Below the pieces are notes generated by a model. The model searched no databases. It had not been told where the DNA came from and saw nothing but the letters and a program-made list of their open reading frames with translations. Both the position numbers and the translations under genes were made by a program. This document shows, in pieces, positions 30,390-41,619 of a stretch of 64,000 nt of DNA (the first letter of the stretch is position 1; each line of letters opens with the position of its first letter). Where the stretch lies: NCBI RefSeq assembly GCF_030435805.1, contig NC_081305.1, positions 54,346,001 to 54,410,000 on the forward strand, in the 5' to 3' direction. The stretch comes from Mustela lutreola. Lineage: Eukaryota; Chordata; Mammalia; Carnivora; Mustelidae.

Positions 30390-30865
30390 AGCCCCAAACA
30401 ACCTCACCCCTCCTTTATACAAACATAGAGCTCCTCTCATTATGAGATAAAAATTGTTATTATCTCCTCTTCTTGAATCAAGGTTGGGCCCACAACCCAA
30501 CAGATCGAAGGCTTTGATCGACAGAATGTGGAGGACAAGGTGCTCCAAGATTTGTACATTAAGAAAGCCTGGTAGTTTCCACTCCTGCCTTGCAGATTCC
30601 TGGACATCTGTGTAAGCAATCTGGGAACACTGATAGAGAGAGAGGCTACATAGAGGAACCTTGGGGGTCAGACACCCAGCCCCAAATCCCAGCCACCATC
30701 TCAACCTCAATATGACTGCCTAAAGAGCTAAAAGAAAGCTAGGAGTGCAACTGCCCAGGTGGGCTCTGGCCGATTTATAGCACTGGCACCATGAAACAGA
30801 AAGTTCAGGCTACCAGGTTGTAGAGTGGTTTGATATGCAGCAATAGATAACCAAAATAGTAGCCC
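30390..30865 (+). repeat. MLT1-like (MaLR) LTR fossil
   Basis: A solo LTR-like fossil recognised by 'ggtggtttgttatgcagcaatag'-type end sequence, here 'tttgatatgcagcaatagat', and by the body text. It is old, with no coding part. Confidence 0.5.
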
Positions 30866-31020
30866 GCACAACTCATTGCTAATAGGGAAAAGGTAACGGG
30901 CCTTATGAGTTTTTCTACATACTGCATTTCAAGGATGGCTCTTAAATGTTTATCTGAGGCCTTCATTTGATCTGAAGAGACATTTCCAAGAAATCCCCTT
31001 CCCTGTTTAGTTCCAGGTTT

Positions 31021-31555
31021 TTTCTTTTTTTTTTTTTTCTAGTTTGACAATGATTTTGTTGCTTGAGTACAGAGTCCAATTTCTGCAACCAGGCCAGGGG
31101 CTGTGGGTAATTCAGATTTCCAACTGGGAAGGGAGGACTTGTTTGGTCTCATAATATCAAGCCAACCAGTAAATACAGCTTTCAATCAGAATCATCTCTG
31201 ATTCTGAAAGGATGATTCTCATCCTCTCTGTTCCTCTCAAGATGCTTTTGAACAGTAACAGCTTTCCTAATCAAATGGTAGAGATCCTTGAGAAGATCAG
31301 GAGCAAGTCCTATGGACTTGAGAATTCTCAAGATTGTATTGCCCATGGCAAAGCATACTTGTGCAAACCATGGGCATCACTCAGGATGACACTGATTCAT
31401 AAGGGAGTCAGGCCCTTCTCAGCAAGTTTGTAGGCTTGCTCCTTCATGTCGTCAGACGTCAACTTCAGCCAGGCAAAGATGCTGCAGAGGGTGGCAAGAC
31501 AGAGCCAACTGTCCCAGGTCCTTCCTGGGAGCCTGCGTGTGACCCAGGATGGTGG
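31021..31555 (-). pseudogene. RPS13P: RPS13 processed pseudogene
   Basis: On the minus strand the text follows the ribosomal protein S13 mRNA from near the start codon to the poly(A) tail. Recognisable stretches are KLTSDD-KEQ-YKLA-KGLTP, ILRILKS-GLAPDL and DLYHLI-KAV, then [16 protein letters not shown]. The 3' UTR 'tgtactcaagcaacaaaatc' continues into a T-run on the + strand (31021-31038), which is the old A tail. There are no introns. The start codon is altered, an in-frame TGA replaces an arginine codon in the region matching HRLARYY, and small indels shift the late part. It is therefore a dead retrocopy of the host gene, not a functional S13. Confidence 0.9.
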
Positions 31556-32104
31556 TGGTCAGGCAATGAAAAACAGAGTGAGGGTAGTTACCTCCAGGTG
31601 AAATCTGGCCAGAAGAGAAGGGTAAAATGGAAGCAGCAGGCAGGAGGCTCCAGAGGTCAGTGGAGAGGCAGGTCTTGTTGCAGCTCTCACAACCTCTGGC
31701 TGCTCTGATGGCTCACCTTGTCAGCAAGACATAACAGTGCACAATTGCTAGGAGGCAAAGAGGATATTGGGGAAACCTGGCTGAATTTCTGGGGGCAAGG
31801 ACCATTGAGCCCTGGTCCATGAATGAGTGACCCAGGTGGACACAGGTGGTCCAAAGAGAAGTTTACAGTGACATGCAAAGGATCCAGGAAAACAGTGTCT
31901 CTAGCATTTCTTGCCTACTAAGATGTTGTCCCAGGATCTCTTTGACCTGACAATTAGGGCCATTTGCCTATTTGCAGGACTCTGTCTTCCCTGAGCAAAG
32001 GAGAGGATGTGGCCCACCATCTCAGTTCTCAGAATGACCAATGCCCCGCTGTGTGTGTGTCTGTCTGTCATTCTGTCTGCATGTATATTCTAAACATTGG
32101 TTCC

Positions 32105-32565
32105 TAGGCCAGTGTGGTGATTAATTTTGTGTCATATTTACTGGGCCATGGGATGCCCAGATTAAACATTACCTCTGGGTGTGTCTGTGAGAGTATTTCC
32201 ACTTGAGATTAGCATTTGGATCAGTGGACTCAGTAAAATAGATAACCCTCCCAAGGCAACGGGCATCATCTAATCCATTGAAGGCCTGAAAAGAGCAAAA
32301 GGCAGAGGAAGAGCAAACTCATTCCCTTCCTGCCTGCCCGTGAGCTGCGACATTGGTCTCCTGCCCTTGGACTGGGAAATACAGCATCAGCTCCCCTGAT
32401 TTTCAGGCCTTGGGACTCAGACTGGAGTCATACCCCTGGCTTTCCTAGTCCCCAGCTTTCAGGTGGCAGATTGTGGGACCTCTCAGCCTCCATAATTGAG
32501 CTAGTTCTTCATAGTAAATCTCTGTTTGGTTCTGTTTCTCTGGAGAACTCACCTAATACAGTCAA
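32105..32565 (+). repeat. LTR-like interspersed repeat fossil, family not assigned
   Basis: The block runs from 'gtggtgattaattttgtgtc' to 'ctctggagaactcacctaat', a pattern seen in an old mammalian interspersed repeat. It has no coding part, and I cannot give the subfamily. Confidence 0.45.
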
Positions 32566-33497
32566 AAGGGGGACAGACAGACTACGTCAGATCTAATGGG
32601 CCATATTTCCTACTTTCTCATTACTTTCATGAGAAATCGAAGCCACTAACGGTGTAAAGCTAGAGTCAGGGAGTGAAATAGAGAGATTTGGGTTCCCAGA
32701 TGTTCTCTCTGGCTACCCTGGGGAGGGTAGGTTGGAGGGGCAGCTGGAGTGGAGCTGACAGTTTGAGGCCACTGATCATCTACTCCCGCTGTTGATATGA
32801 ATTCCTTTCACAAAATGCAGGCCCTCAATCACAGGGGCCTTTGCCTGTGGGTGGCTTTGCCCACAGTGGGTGATAAATAAATGCTTGTGGAATGCAGACC
32901 ATTAAAAGTACAAATTTGGGGGGGGGGGGAAGGCAACAAGTCTGGTATAATATAGGAAGCATATTTTTAGTTTAAAACTGTATAGTGTATAGGGAACTCT
33001 TGAATGGTGGGAAGACAAAGCCCCAAAGGCTAGCCCCTCCATCAGAGGACTGACACTGGGACATGAAAAGGATAGTAATTGTATGCATTAGTGCAACTTC
33101 AGACCCACAGTTGCCAGAGATGGAGAGCTTCTTGGAGACCAGCCTACTTTCCTGCTCTGCAGGACTCGATGAAGCCTGGAGAAAGCAAAAGACTTCTAAA
33201 AGCCATACTGGCTGATGTGTCTTTCCTATTGGAAAGATTTATGAAAAACTGCTATTATTTCTGCCTTGCACATTCAGAACCTGCCAGTGAATTTCTCCCC
33301 CCTGGAAAAAGATGTTTCCTACTGAATCAATTCCTTTATGGATACATGGCTATTCGGGGTTTTCATTTCTTCTTGAGACCATTTCAGTAAATTATATTTT
33401 TCTTATAATTTTTATATGTCATCTGAATTTTTAAATTAATTTGCATATATTTGAGTGAAATATCCACTTACATTGTTACTAAAAATAACAAAAAATA

Positions 33498-33677
33498 AAA
33501 ATTTTTATTAAAAAATATTGATTTATTTTTAGAGAGAGGATGAGAATCTTTCAAGAAGACTCCCTGCTGAGCACAGAGGCCAACATGGTGGGCCTCCATC
33601 CCACAGACCCATGGGATCATGACCTGAGCTGAAACCAAGAGTCCCATGCTTAACCCACTGAGCCGTCCAGGCACCCC
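33498..33677 (-). mobile_element. Older CAN-SINE
   Basis: A diverged antisense copy with 'ttgatttatttttagagaga' at left and 'gagccgtccaggcacccc' at right. It directly abuts the target site of the next SINE. Confidence 0.75.
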
Positions 33678-33695
33678 TTCCCTTATGTTGTTCTT

Positions 33696-33896
33696 TTTTT
33701 TTTTTTTAATATAAGGATTTTATTTATTTATTTGACATACAGAGATCACAAGTAGGCAGAGAGGCAGAGAAAGAGATGGGGGAAGCAGGCTCCCTGCTGA
33801 GCAAAGAGCCCGATTCGGGGCTCGATCCCAGGACCCCGAGATCATGACCTGAGCCAAAGGCAGAGGCTTTAACCCACTGATCCACCCAGACACCCC
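33696..33896 (-). mobile_element. CAN-SINE (mustelid type) with target-site duplication
   Basis: Exact 18 bp duplications 'ttcccttatgttgttctt' lie at 33678-33695 and 33897-33914. The copy is antisense with a long T-run. Confidence 0.93.
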
Positions 33897-33914
33897 TTCC
33901 CTTATGTTGTTCTT

Positions 33915-34390
33915 GAAGCAAAAGACATTGAAGAGAAACATACATAGAGAAAACCATTCAGATTATAAAGATAAGGTTGATCAATTTTCATATGATGATT
34001 ACATTCTTGGAACAACCACCTAGATAAAGAAGCCCCACCAACACCCATTCCTAGACACTGCCCCCACCCTAGAAAAGTAACCACTATAATGACTATCATT
34101 ACTGATTAGTTTTCTCTGTTTTTTATTTTTATGCAGTTGGGCTCTTCCAGTGTCTGGCTTCTGTGCTTAGCATTTATTGTAAGAGTCACTCACACACACA
34201 ACAGCAATTCATTTATTTTCACTGGTGAAAGAATTTCATTGTGTGCATATGCCATACACTACAGGAACCTCCTACATTAGACGGTATTTGGGTTATTTCC
34301 AGTCTGGAAATATTATAAAGAGTGCGGCTACAAACATGTCTTTGATATGAATATGCACTTTTGTTGGGTATAATCTTTAGTGGAATTTCT
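33915..34390 (-). repeat. L1 3' fragment, antisense
   Basis: Antisense L1 landmarks are 'ttgggttatttccagtctgg' and 'gagtgcggctacaaacatgt', ending 'tagtggaatttctcaatagt'. The T-run SINE insertion lies at its left edge. Confidence 0.6.
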
Positions 34391-35035
34391 CAATAGTCAC
34401 AGTCTAGAGGGTCTGGGTCTCCAGGCCCCTGCGTTAATAGAACTCTTGAGTCTCCATGACTGGCCCTAGGTACTACTGGGTTTCTGGGGTCTGAGCCTTT
34501 GAATCCCTCAGTCTCGGAAGTCAGAGTCTCTTGGGTCTCCTGGTCTGGCCAAGTTCTTTCTTATCTGCTCTCCACCCTCAGCTCCACCTCCTCGTGAAAA
34601 GAAGTGTGTACTACCCGGTCCACTGGGGGGAATCTGCTCTGTGGATCTCAATTTCACCCACTTTCCAAAGACAGGAACCAAGTCCAGAGACAACCCTCCC
34701 CGCCCCAGACACACACATGCACCAATACCACCACCAAATCACTAACACGTTAAGCATGCACACAGACCTCGGCTCACACACACTGCTCCCTCTCCCCATT
34801 CGACATGCTTATGCGCACCATTACCACCTGCACAGGGCAAGCAGAGACCCACTGCGAGCCCCCAACCTCGGACTCTGCTCTGCGCATGCGCTACCTCCTC
34901 CTTTCACTCTGGTGAGCAGCTACTGAGCTCCCACCTTCAATTCCCTCCTGCAATGCCACCTCAGAGGGTAGAAATCAATGCTCTACAATACCTTTTAAAG
35001 CCTATGATTGATTAAATAAATAAACCCCATAGTAA

Positions 35036-35226
35036 GGGGCGCCTGGGTGGTTCATGCTGTTAAACATCTGCCTTTGGCTCAAGTCATGATCCCCGGGGTC
35101 CTGCGATCCACTCGAGCTCTGACTCCTTGCTCAGCAGGGAGCCTGTTTCTCCCTCTCCCTCTTCCTCTCCCTGCCACTGCTCCTGCTTGTGGTCTCTCTC
35201 CCTGACAAATAAATCTTTCTAAAAAT
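35036..35226 (+). mobile_element. Older CAN-SINE
   Basis: The head is 'ggggcgcctgggtggttcat' and the tail 'ctgacaaataaatctttcta'. It is the older carnivore form, about 370 bp upstream of the CTU1 promoter motif. Confidence 0.85.
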
Positions 35227-35583
35227 TTTAATAGAGCCTATAATAATCCCACAAAAGCAGGTAATCCGCAAACCGCTGCTTCGTATTGCGAGTGCCCTGC
35301 ACGGTGTCAGTAACAGCGCGCTGCTACAGGAAAAAAAAAAAAAAAAAAAAATCCCACAACCAACAGCAACCAGAAAAACCCAAAACCAAAAAACCTCTCA
35401 GCGTTGCGGAGTCCCAAGCCCTACGCACGAACATAAAGGAAACCGGGCGGTACTCGCTAGCAAGCGGTAGAAGAGGCCGCAAGAGTTGCTGGGAGTGGTT
35501 GGCCCAGCAAGCCCAGTAGCCTCAGGTACGTAGGAGTTGCCGCATGGGGTTCTGGGAGCAGTAGGCAAGACAGCCCCCAAAGC

Positions 35584-35603
35584 CTTCTGGGAGTCGTAGT
35601 CTC
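35584..35603 (-). promoter_or_regulatory. CTU1: ZNF143/SBF-type motif in the CTU1 promoter
   Basis: Read on the minus strand, 'gagactacgactcccagaag' fits the well-known ACTACAATTCCCAGAAG-type element of housekeeping promoters bound by ZNF143. It sits about 70 bp before a splice donor and is followed by GC-rich sequence with ETS-like 'cttccg' blocks, as expected near a TATA-less start site. Confidence 0.6.
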
Positions 35604-35604
35604 C

Positions 35605-35673
35605 GGAGCCACTTCCGTGAGAGACTTCCGCGTGTGGGGCCGTTTGGACGTCCTGGTACCGCGTTGAGTCCAG
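35605..35673 (+). other. CTU1: Probable non-coding first exon of CTU1
   Basis: The donor 'gagtccag|gtaagtt' at 35674 is near-perfect. It pairs with the acceptor 'ccctgaccag' ending at 38828, which opens the ATG exon 42 bp upstream of the start codon. The 5' edge is a guess; the transcription start could lie a few tens of bases either way. Confidence 0.55.
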
Positions 35674-36269
35674 GTAAGTTGTTCCTCCTGCAGCGGATGG
35701 GCCCATGGGCCCCTGCTCTAAACTGCGATGGCATGTGAAGTTGTGAGGCTCGGGGAGTGGTGACAGTAGCCCCCGTGATTCCCTAACTCCTGTGTCCGTC
35801 CCAGAGGCCTTCTGGCCAGGATCCCCATGTTGGACATGGTGGTCCATCCGGTCTCTTATCCACACATCCCTTCCCGCAGGTGGGGTTTCCACCATCTCCC
35901 TGCCCATCTCCACAGCATCGGGTACAACCAGGAGGCCCCTAGTGTGTCCTCGAACGTCTGTTCTGGTAGAAAGATGCCACACACTATGATCCGTCTGACA
36001 AAGCTGCAGTCCAGAAGCATCCCTGGGGTCCGCGTGTCTTCTTCTGGGGGCATTTATACTCCCATATTCTACATTTATTTATCGAGCGCGGCACTGTGCC
36101 AAGCCCAATGTGAGCGAGGGGTTGGGGGAGGACCGAGACGGTGGTGGATGAGGCAGACCTAATCCCTCCCTTCAGTGCCCCAAAGGGTCAGGTCTGCCAC
36201 AGACAGGTAGAGTCGCGGTCGGGAGGGGATGGAGGCATACTAGGGGCTCTCTGAGCCTGGAGGGGGCGC

Positions 36270-36790
36270 CTGACCCAGGCTGGATCCATAAAATCTTCCA
36301 CAGGAAGATGCTTAATGGGCATTTCAAACCTGATACTGCCCGGTTGGAATTCCTGGTGGCCCTCCTGACAAAATGGCCCCATCATCCTCCTGAGGGTTCT
36401 GACCAAAACCTCCACATCGTCTCCATTCATCTTTTCTCATCAGCTGAGCCTCCACCATAATCCAGGTCTTGAGCAAGTCCTATGGACTCTACCTTCAAAA
36501 CAGGTCTGGAGTCCCACCCTTCCTTCCCACTCCCACTGCCACCATGCCCACCGGGCCACCTGTGACTCGCATTGGCTATTACCATAGCCTCCTCCCTGGC
36601 CTCCCTGCCTCTGCTCTCGCCCCCTCAAGTATGTTCCCCACACAGCAGTCAATGGCATTCTTCAAAAACTTAGGTCAGATCATATCCCTTTTCTGCTCAA
36701 AACCCTCTGTGAATAAAATTCAGATTCCATATCATGGCCTATGAGGCTCTGACAAGCTCCACAGACTCAACACCTGCCATGAGACAGACT
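36270..36790 (+). repeat. L2 LINE fragment, sense, in CTU1 intron 1
   Basis: The fragment matches L2 in its coding-region and 3' landmarks: 'attaccatagcctcctccct', 'ctcgccccctcaagtatgtt', 'cacacagcagtcaatgg' and 'gctcaaaaccctctgtga'. It is followed by antisense L2-like text (about 36790-37810, with 'gagatgcctattagacatct'), so two fragments meet head to head. Confidence 0.6.
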
Positions 36791-38828
36791 CCCAGAACTG
36801 GGTAACTGTAGATTTAGTGCAAGAGGAGGGATGAATCCAAGGTGATGTGATGTTCTGTCCTGTGGAGGAGCTGGGTGGGAGGTGATGGTGCTGTCAGGAG
36901 CCGGGCAACGGCTGGGCAAGAACAGATTTCTGCCTTGGGGTGGGGGGTATTGGAGTCTGGCCAATGTGGGTACTTGGGATCTGAGAGATAGCCTAACCGG
37001 GATCCTCAGTGGGGCATTTGGAGGACCAGACAGATGGACATCAGAAGTCAGAGTCACCTACAGGGAGACTGGGCTGGGAAGGACCTGAGGACCGTGAAGG
37101 GGATTCTCCAAAAGAGACTGGAGACTCTGCAGAGAGCAGAGGGAGGATCCAGTCAAAAGTCAAAAGGGAAAAAAAATTGCAAGGGGGCTGTTGCTCAGCT
37201 GGGACAGATGCACCTGATGGGCACGGCTGATGGCTCCTGAGGGCTACTTGCTGGCCCAGAGACAGGGAAAAGTACTCCGAGCAGAGGGAAGAGCCAGTGC
37301 GAAGACCTTGTGGGAGGTTGTTTCCTGGAGCATTTGAGAATACAGACCAGCGTGAGCGAGGAGGGGGAGATGAGGTCCGAGAAGAAGAGAGCCAGATCCC
37401 AGAGAGCCTCAGAGGCCACTGGCTTTTCCCAAAGTGAGAAGAGACAGTGGCTCAGGCTAGGGTGGCCACCACACAGATGACAAGAAGTGTTGGCTTCTGG
37501 ATCTGTGCGGAAGCTATAGTCAGACGGGACTTACTTGTCTTCCATGTGGGCATTTGGGGTTTGGGGTCTGAGGATGTCTCTGGGGCATCGGTGGGACGTG
37601 TGGAGGAACAGCTGTGACTCAACATTGCAATTTGGAGTCACCCACGGGGAAAGTGAGAAGAGTAGTGGAAGAAGAGCAGGCCGGGGTCCCGGATCCGGAG
37701 GCTTCTGGCCTGAGGAGGTGAAAGGCTCGGCTGCTCTTTACTGCAGGAGAAGCAAGTGTGGGAGGAAGAATCAGGAATCTGGGTTTTGAGATGCCTATTA
37801 GACATCTGAATGGCATGGGCCCTGCCTCAGGAAGTCACAGACAGTAAACAAAGTGTCACATAAGGTCACTCCACATATTGTGGCAAATCCTTGAAGCAGG
37901 GGGACCTGCTCGGAGGCTCCTGTACCAGGCCAGGCTGAAGGCAGTGGTGGCTTGGGGAGGGCGTACTGAGCCTGGTGGATATTTATGGGTTTACCAGGCG
38001 TGTGGCACCAAGGAGGGTGTGGCTGGAGGATCGGAGTTTCTGCTGGGGAGGGATGAGGTAGGAGGAGGGGGACAGAAGGGGGCCAAGGATGGGCCAGTTC
38101 CTGTTTGTAAGTCCACAGAAACTTGTGGGAGATTCTGACACTGGAGCAAAATTGAGTCCAATCCTGGAGGCCCATTCACCCTGCCTAGGAAACAGAATCA
38201 GCCCCAGTTGGTGCCCGTGGAGATGTGATCGATGCTGCCTCTGTGTCTCCCTGGAGTTGGTGATCACCCTGCCCTGCATAGGATGCTATGGGGGCTCACT
38301 CCTGGAGACAGTATCCCCCCGCCCAAAGTGAAATCCACTTGGTCTTTCCCATTTCTCCCTTGTCCCCCAAAACAGAGCTGCAATCCCCCAACCCTCCTGT
38401 ATCCTCAGAGTTGCTGACCTCTTCCAGGCTCTCTAAAAAGACCTGGGGGTCCAGGTCAAAGGTCTCCACCCTGTCCCTCTGATTCCTGCTCTAACAGGGA
38501 TGGCCTCCCTGGAGACTGACACTGCTGCTTAATATACAGACCCCATCCGCCCCAACAGGTCACAACCTAATTCTGAGTGTAACTTGCTTGTCTTCCCCTA
38601 TCCATCAACCCCACCACCACCACCATTGCCGACCCCATACCAGCTCTTTAAGGCTCCTTCTCCACTTGGTGCACAATGGGGTGCATTAGAAGCCTCCTGA
38701 AGCCAGACCCGCACATACCTGGCCCTGGATCAATTTGGGCAGGAGAGCTAGCTGGCAGCCTCCCTGGAGGCAACGACGCTGCAAGCCAGCATCCACATGT
38801 AACCCACCTCCCCTGTCTCCCTGACCAG

Positions 38829-39378
38829 GAGAAGCCAGCTCCTCCCCGCCCACCCGGAACCCGCCCCGCGATGCCCGCCCCGCAGTGCTTCTCTTGCCAC
38901 GCGGCCCGCGCAGCCCTCCGCCGCCCGCGCTCCGGCCAAGCGCTGTGCGGGCCCTGCTTCTGCACCGCCTTCGAGGCCGAGGTGCTGCACACGGTGCTGG
39001 CGGGCAGCCTGCTGCCACCTGGCGCCGTGGTGGCCGTGGGCGCCTCCGGCGGCAAGGACTCCACGGTGCTAGCGCACGTGCTGCGCGAACTAGCGCCGCG
39101 CCTGGGCGTCTCGCTGCGCCTGGTGGCGGTGGATGAGGGCATCGGCGGCTACCGGGACGCGGCGCTGGCTGCGGTGCGGCGCCAGGCCGCGCGCTGGGAC
39201 CTCCCGCTCACCGTCGTGGCCTATGCAGACCTCTTCGAGGGCTGGACGATGGACGCTGTGGCCCGCAGCATGGCCGGAACCGGCCGCAGCCGCGCCTGCT
39301 GCACCTTCTGCGGGGTGCTGCGGCGCCGCGCGCTGGAGGAAGGGGCGCGCCTCGTGGGAGCCACACACATCGTCACAG
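38829..39378 (+). CDS. CTU1: CTU1 exon 2 (start codon, PP-loop)
   Basis: The acceptor ends at 38828 and the ATG at 38871 has the context 'ccgcgATGc'. The donor GTGAGC is at 39379, phase 1 within the glycine codon of VTG|HNADD. It encodes residues 1-169 with the zinc site and ATP-binding loop. Confidence 0.96.
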
Positions 39379-41600
39379 GTGAGCGCAGGCACGGCAGCGG
39401 AGGGGCGAGGGCCGGCACCTAAAGGGGGCTGCGCACGGGCCCGAGATCTGGTGGGGAGATGCTGTGGGTGCCCCCGGGTGGAGGATGTCCACAAGGAGAA
39501 GCGGATATGCGTGCTCGCTGAAGGCACACGGGCATAGCTCGCGGGCCGGGATAATGTCACGGCAAGCTTTTGAGTTACTGCCGTCACACTGGCAGCTAGA
39601 GGGGCGGAGGGGTACTCCCGTGGGCTGTGGTACCCTGCCTTTTAAAAAATGACACTCTTTGTGTCCCCTTTCACAAAAGGAGGCCAGTGAAGTGGTACCG
39701 CCCATCAGAAGCCAACTGTATTCTGAAGCGCCCCAGTCCTTGAACTGCTTTTCTCTGTCGGCCTCTCCTCTTTGATAACACTTACCCTCTCCCCGTCATT
39801 ACTTCCACATGTGATTCTTGACCATTTATTGTGTACCAGGTACACAATAGGCTACAAAGCCAGGTAGCCCAGAGCAATACCTAGCCTCAGTTACCTCCTC
39901 TGTAAAATGGGGTTATTAATAATATCCAGGTCCCAGGGTTGTTGGGCATTAGATGACTTACGTGTGAGGCGCTTAGACCAGAGACTGGAAAATAGTAGAC
40001 CTTACGCAAATGTCACACAAGACAGTCTCTGTGCCTGCTCTTCTCTCACATGCATATTTAAAACCTGAGAAGCTCTACTAAGGAAAATCGCACAGACTTT
40101 GCCAGTTTATAGCAGGAACACCCTGTGGAAGGAGAAAAGTAGGGGTTAGAAAGCATTTCCAGAGTGAGGCAAGACCTGAAGGCCATTCAAGTAAGCAGTG
40201 GAGGGTGGACAGAGGGGTTGGGTTCTGAGCAGAGGAAACAGCTTATGCAAAGGCCCTGAGGAGGGTTAGTATGGCCTATTGGAAAAGCCCTGAGAAGACC
40301 AGTGTTTTACTATCTGTGTTATACAGACTCACATTTAAGATAACAAGATGCAAATTAGTAGAGATTTAGCTTGTGTTTTTTATGGCGATTGTTGTGTAAA
40401 TCTTCCCTTACCTCCTTCCTGGTCTTTCTAAATGCAGTAATCTGCATTCCCAGAGGCTCAAGACTCACTTGAGAATCTCTGCTGTTTAATGTCATTTTGA
40501 CTTCTGTGCAATGGGAAACACACTTCTGAGACTGAAATAATATTTGTAGCACAAAGCACTTTTACTACCTTCGTGAAAAGGCAACTAGCACAGGGCCTGG
40601 TTGGTAATAAGTGGGTGGCTAATGGCACCCCAAGTTGCCCCCTGGGAGTCCGTGTGTGTTCCCCTCTTGTTTCTCACAGTGACCACCTCCAGCCTCCACC
40701 TGGCTGGCCCATGGAGCCCAGGGGCCTCCGTGGTCCTGTCTGGCCCTTCCCTGCTGCTCCCCACACCCCTTCTGCATCTCTCTGAGTCCTGGCTGCCGCA
40801 TAGTGTCTTGGGTGTGAGGTCTCCATGGCCCGGTCACCCACTCTGCCACTTTCCACATCACCGTCTCTCTCTGGGTCCTTGGGATGGGGTCTCCATGGCC
40901 CGATCGCACACGCCGCGCAGCTCTCCAGGCCCCTCCCCGTCTGGCTGGGTCACCGCTGCCCCACGGTGGCGCCTCCGCCTCACCTGCTCCCCCTCTCTCC
41001 CCCAGGCCACAACGCCGACGACATGGCCGAGACCGTGCTCATGAACTTCCTGCGGGGCGACGCGGGGCGGCTGGCCCGGGGCGGGGGCCTGGGCTCGCGC
41101 GGCGAGGGGGGCGCCCTGCCGCGCTGCCGCCCCCTGCAGCTGGCCTCGCAGAAGGAGGTGGTGCTGTACGCGCACTTCCGCCGCCTCGACTACTTCTCCG
41201 AGGAGTGCGTCTACGCGCCCGAGGCCTTCCGCGGCCACGCGCGCGACCTGCTGAAGCTCCTGGAGGCGGCGCGGCCGTCGGTGGCGCTGGACCTGGTGCA
41301 CTCGGCGGAGCGCCTGGCCCTGGCCCCGGCCGCGCGGCCCCCGCCGCCCGGCGCCTGCTCCCGCTGCGGGGCGCTGGCCAGCCGCTCGCTCTGCCAGGCC
41401 TGCGCCCTCCTGGACGGCCTGCAGCGCGGCCGGCCCCGCCTGGCCATCGGCAAGGGCCGCGGGGGGCGCGACGAGGAGGGACCGCCAGGGCCGCCGCCCC
41501 CGCCGCCCAGCGACCCCCGGTCTGCGCCGTGCCCCGCCGCCGGGGAGTGCGGGGCAGCCTGTAAGGAGCGCTGCGAATAAACCCTCTCCGCCTGGGCCCT
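38829..41600 (+). CDS. CTU1: CTU1, cytoplasmic tRNA 2-thiolation enzyme subunit
   Basis: Coding exons are 38829-39378 (ATG 38871, 42 bp of 5' UTR) and 41006-41580; together 1083 bp, 360 aa (human 348). With CTU2, the enzyme adenylates and thiolates wobble U34 of tRNA-Lys, -Glu and -Gln (mcm5s2U), using sulfur passed by URM1. Visible motifs are an N-terminal zinc site (Cys6, Cys9, Cys26, Cys29), the PP-loop ATP motif SGGKDS at 59-64, RACCTFC at 141-147, [14 protein letters not shown] at 170-183, and a C-terminal zinc site CSRC/CQAC (Cys287, 290, 299, 302). Identity to human is very high up to about residue 325. After that a proline-rich, cysteine-containing tail ending KERCE replaces human ASKAVPTF. 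GC content is extreme in both exons. The AATAAA at 41576-41581 overlaps the stop codon. Confidence 0.97.
39810..40010 (-). repeat. MIR-like SINE fragment in CTU1 intron 2
   Basis: The core 'cagttacctcctctgtaaaa' and 'gatgacttacgtgtgaggcg' match MIR antisense. It is followed at about 40130-40300 by L2-like antisense text ('gcttatgcaaaggccctgag'). Confidence 0.55.
41006..41580 (+). CDS. CTU1: CTU1 exon 3 (catalytic C-terminal half, stop)
   Basis: The acceptor 'ctctctcccccag' ends at 41005. It encodes [37 protein letters not shown] and the C-terminal CxxC pairs. TAA is at 41578-41580. Confidence 0.96.
41576..41581 (+). terminator. CTU1: Poly(A) signal AATAAA overlapping the CTU1 stop codon
   Basis: The TAA stop (41578-41580) lies inside the hexamer AATAAA. 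No better signal follows closely, so the main transcript probably has a 3' UTR of only a few tens of bases. Confidence 0.7.
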
Positions 41601-41619
41601 GCCACCGGTGACCCTGCAG

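Noticed and set aside
35398-35982. A 194-codon minus-strand frame over the CTU1 promoter
   Set aside because: No recognisable domain or signal. It spans the promoter motif and first exon of CTU1. A divergent non-coding transcript is possible, but nothing supports a protein.
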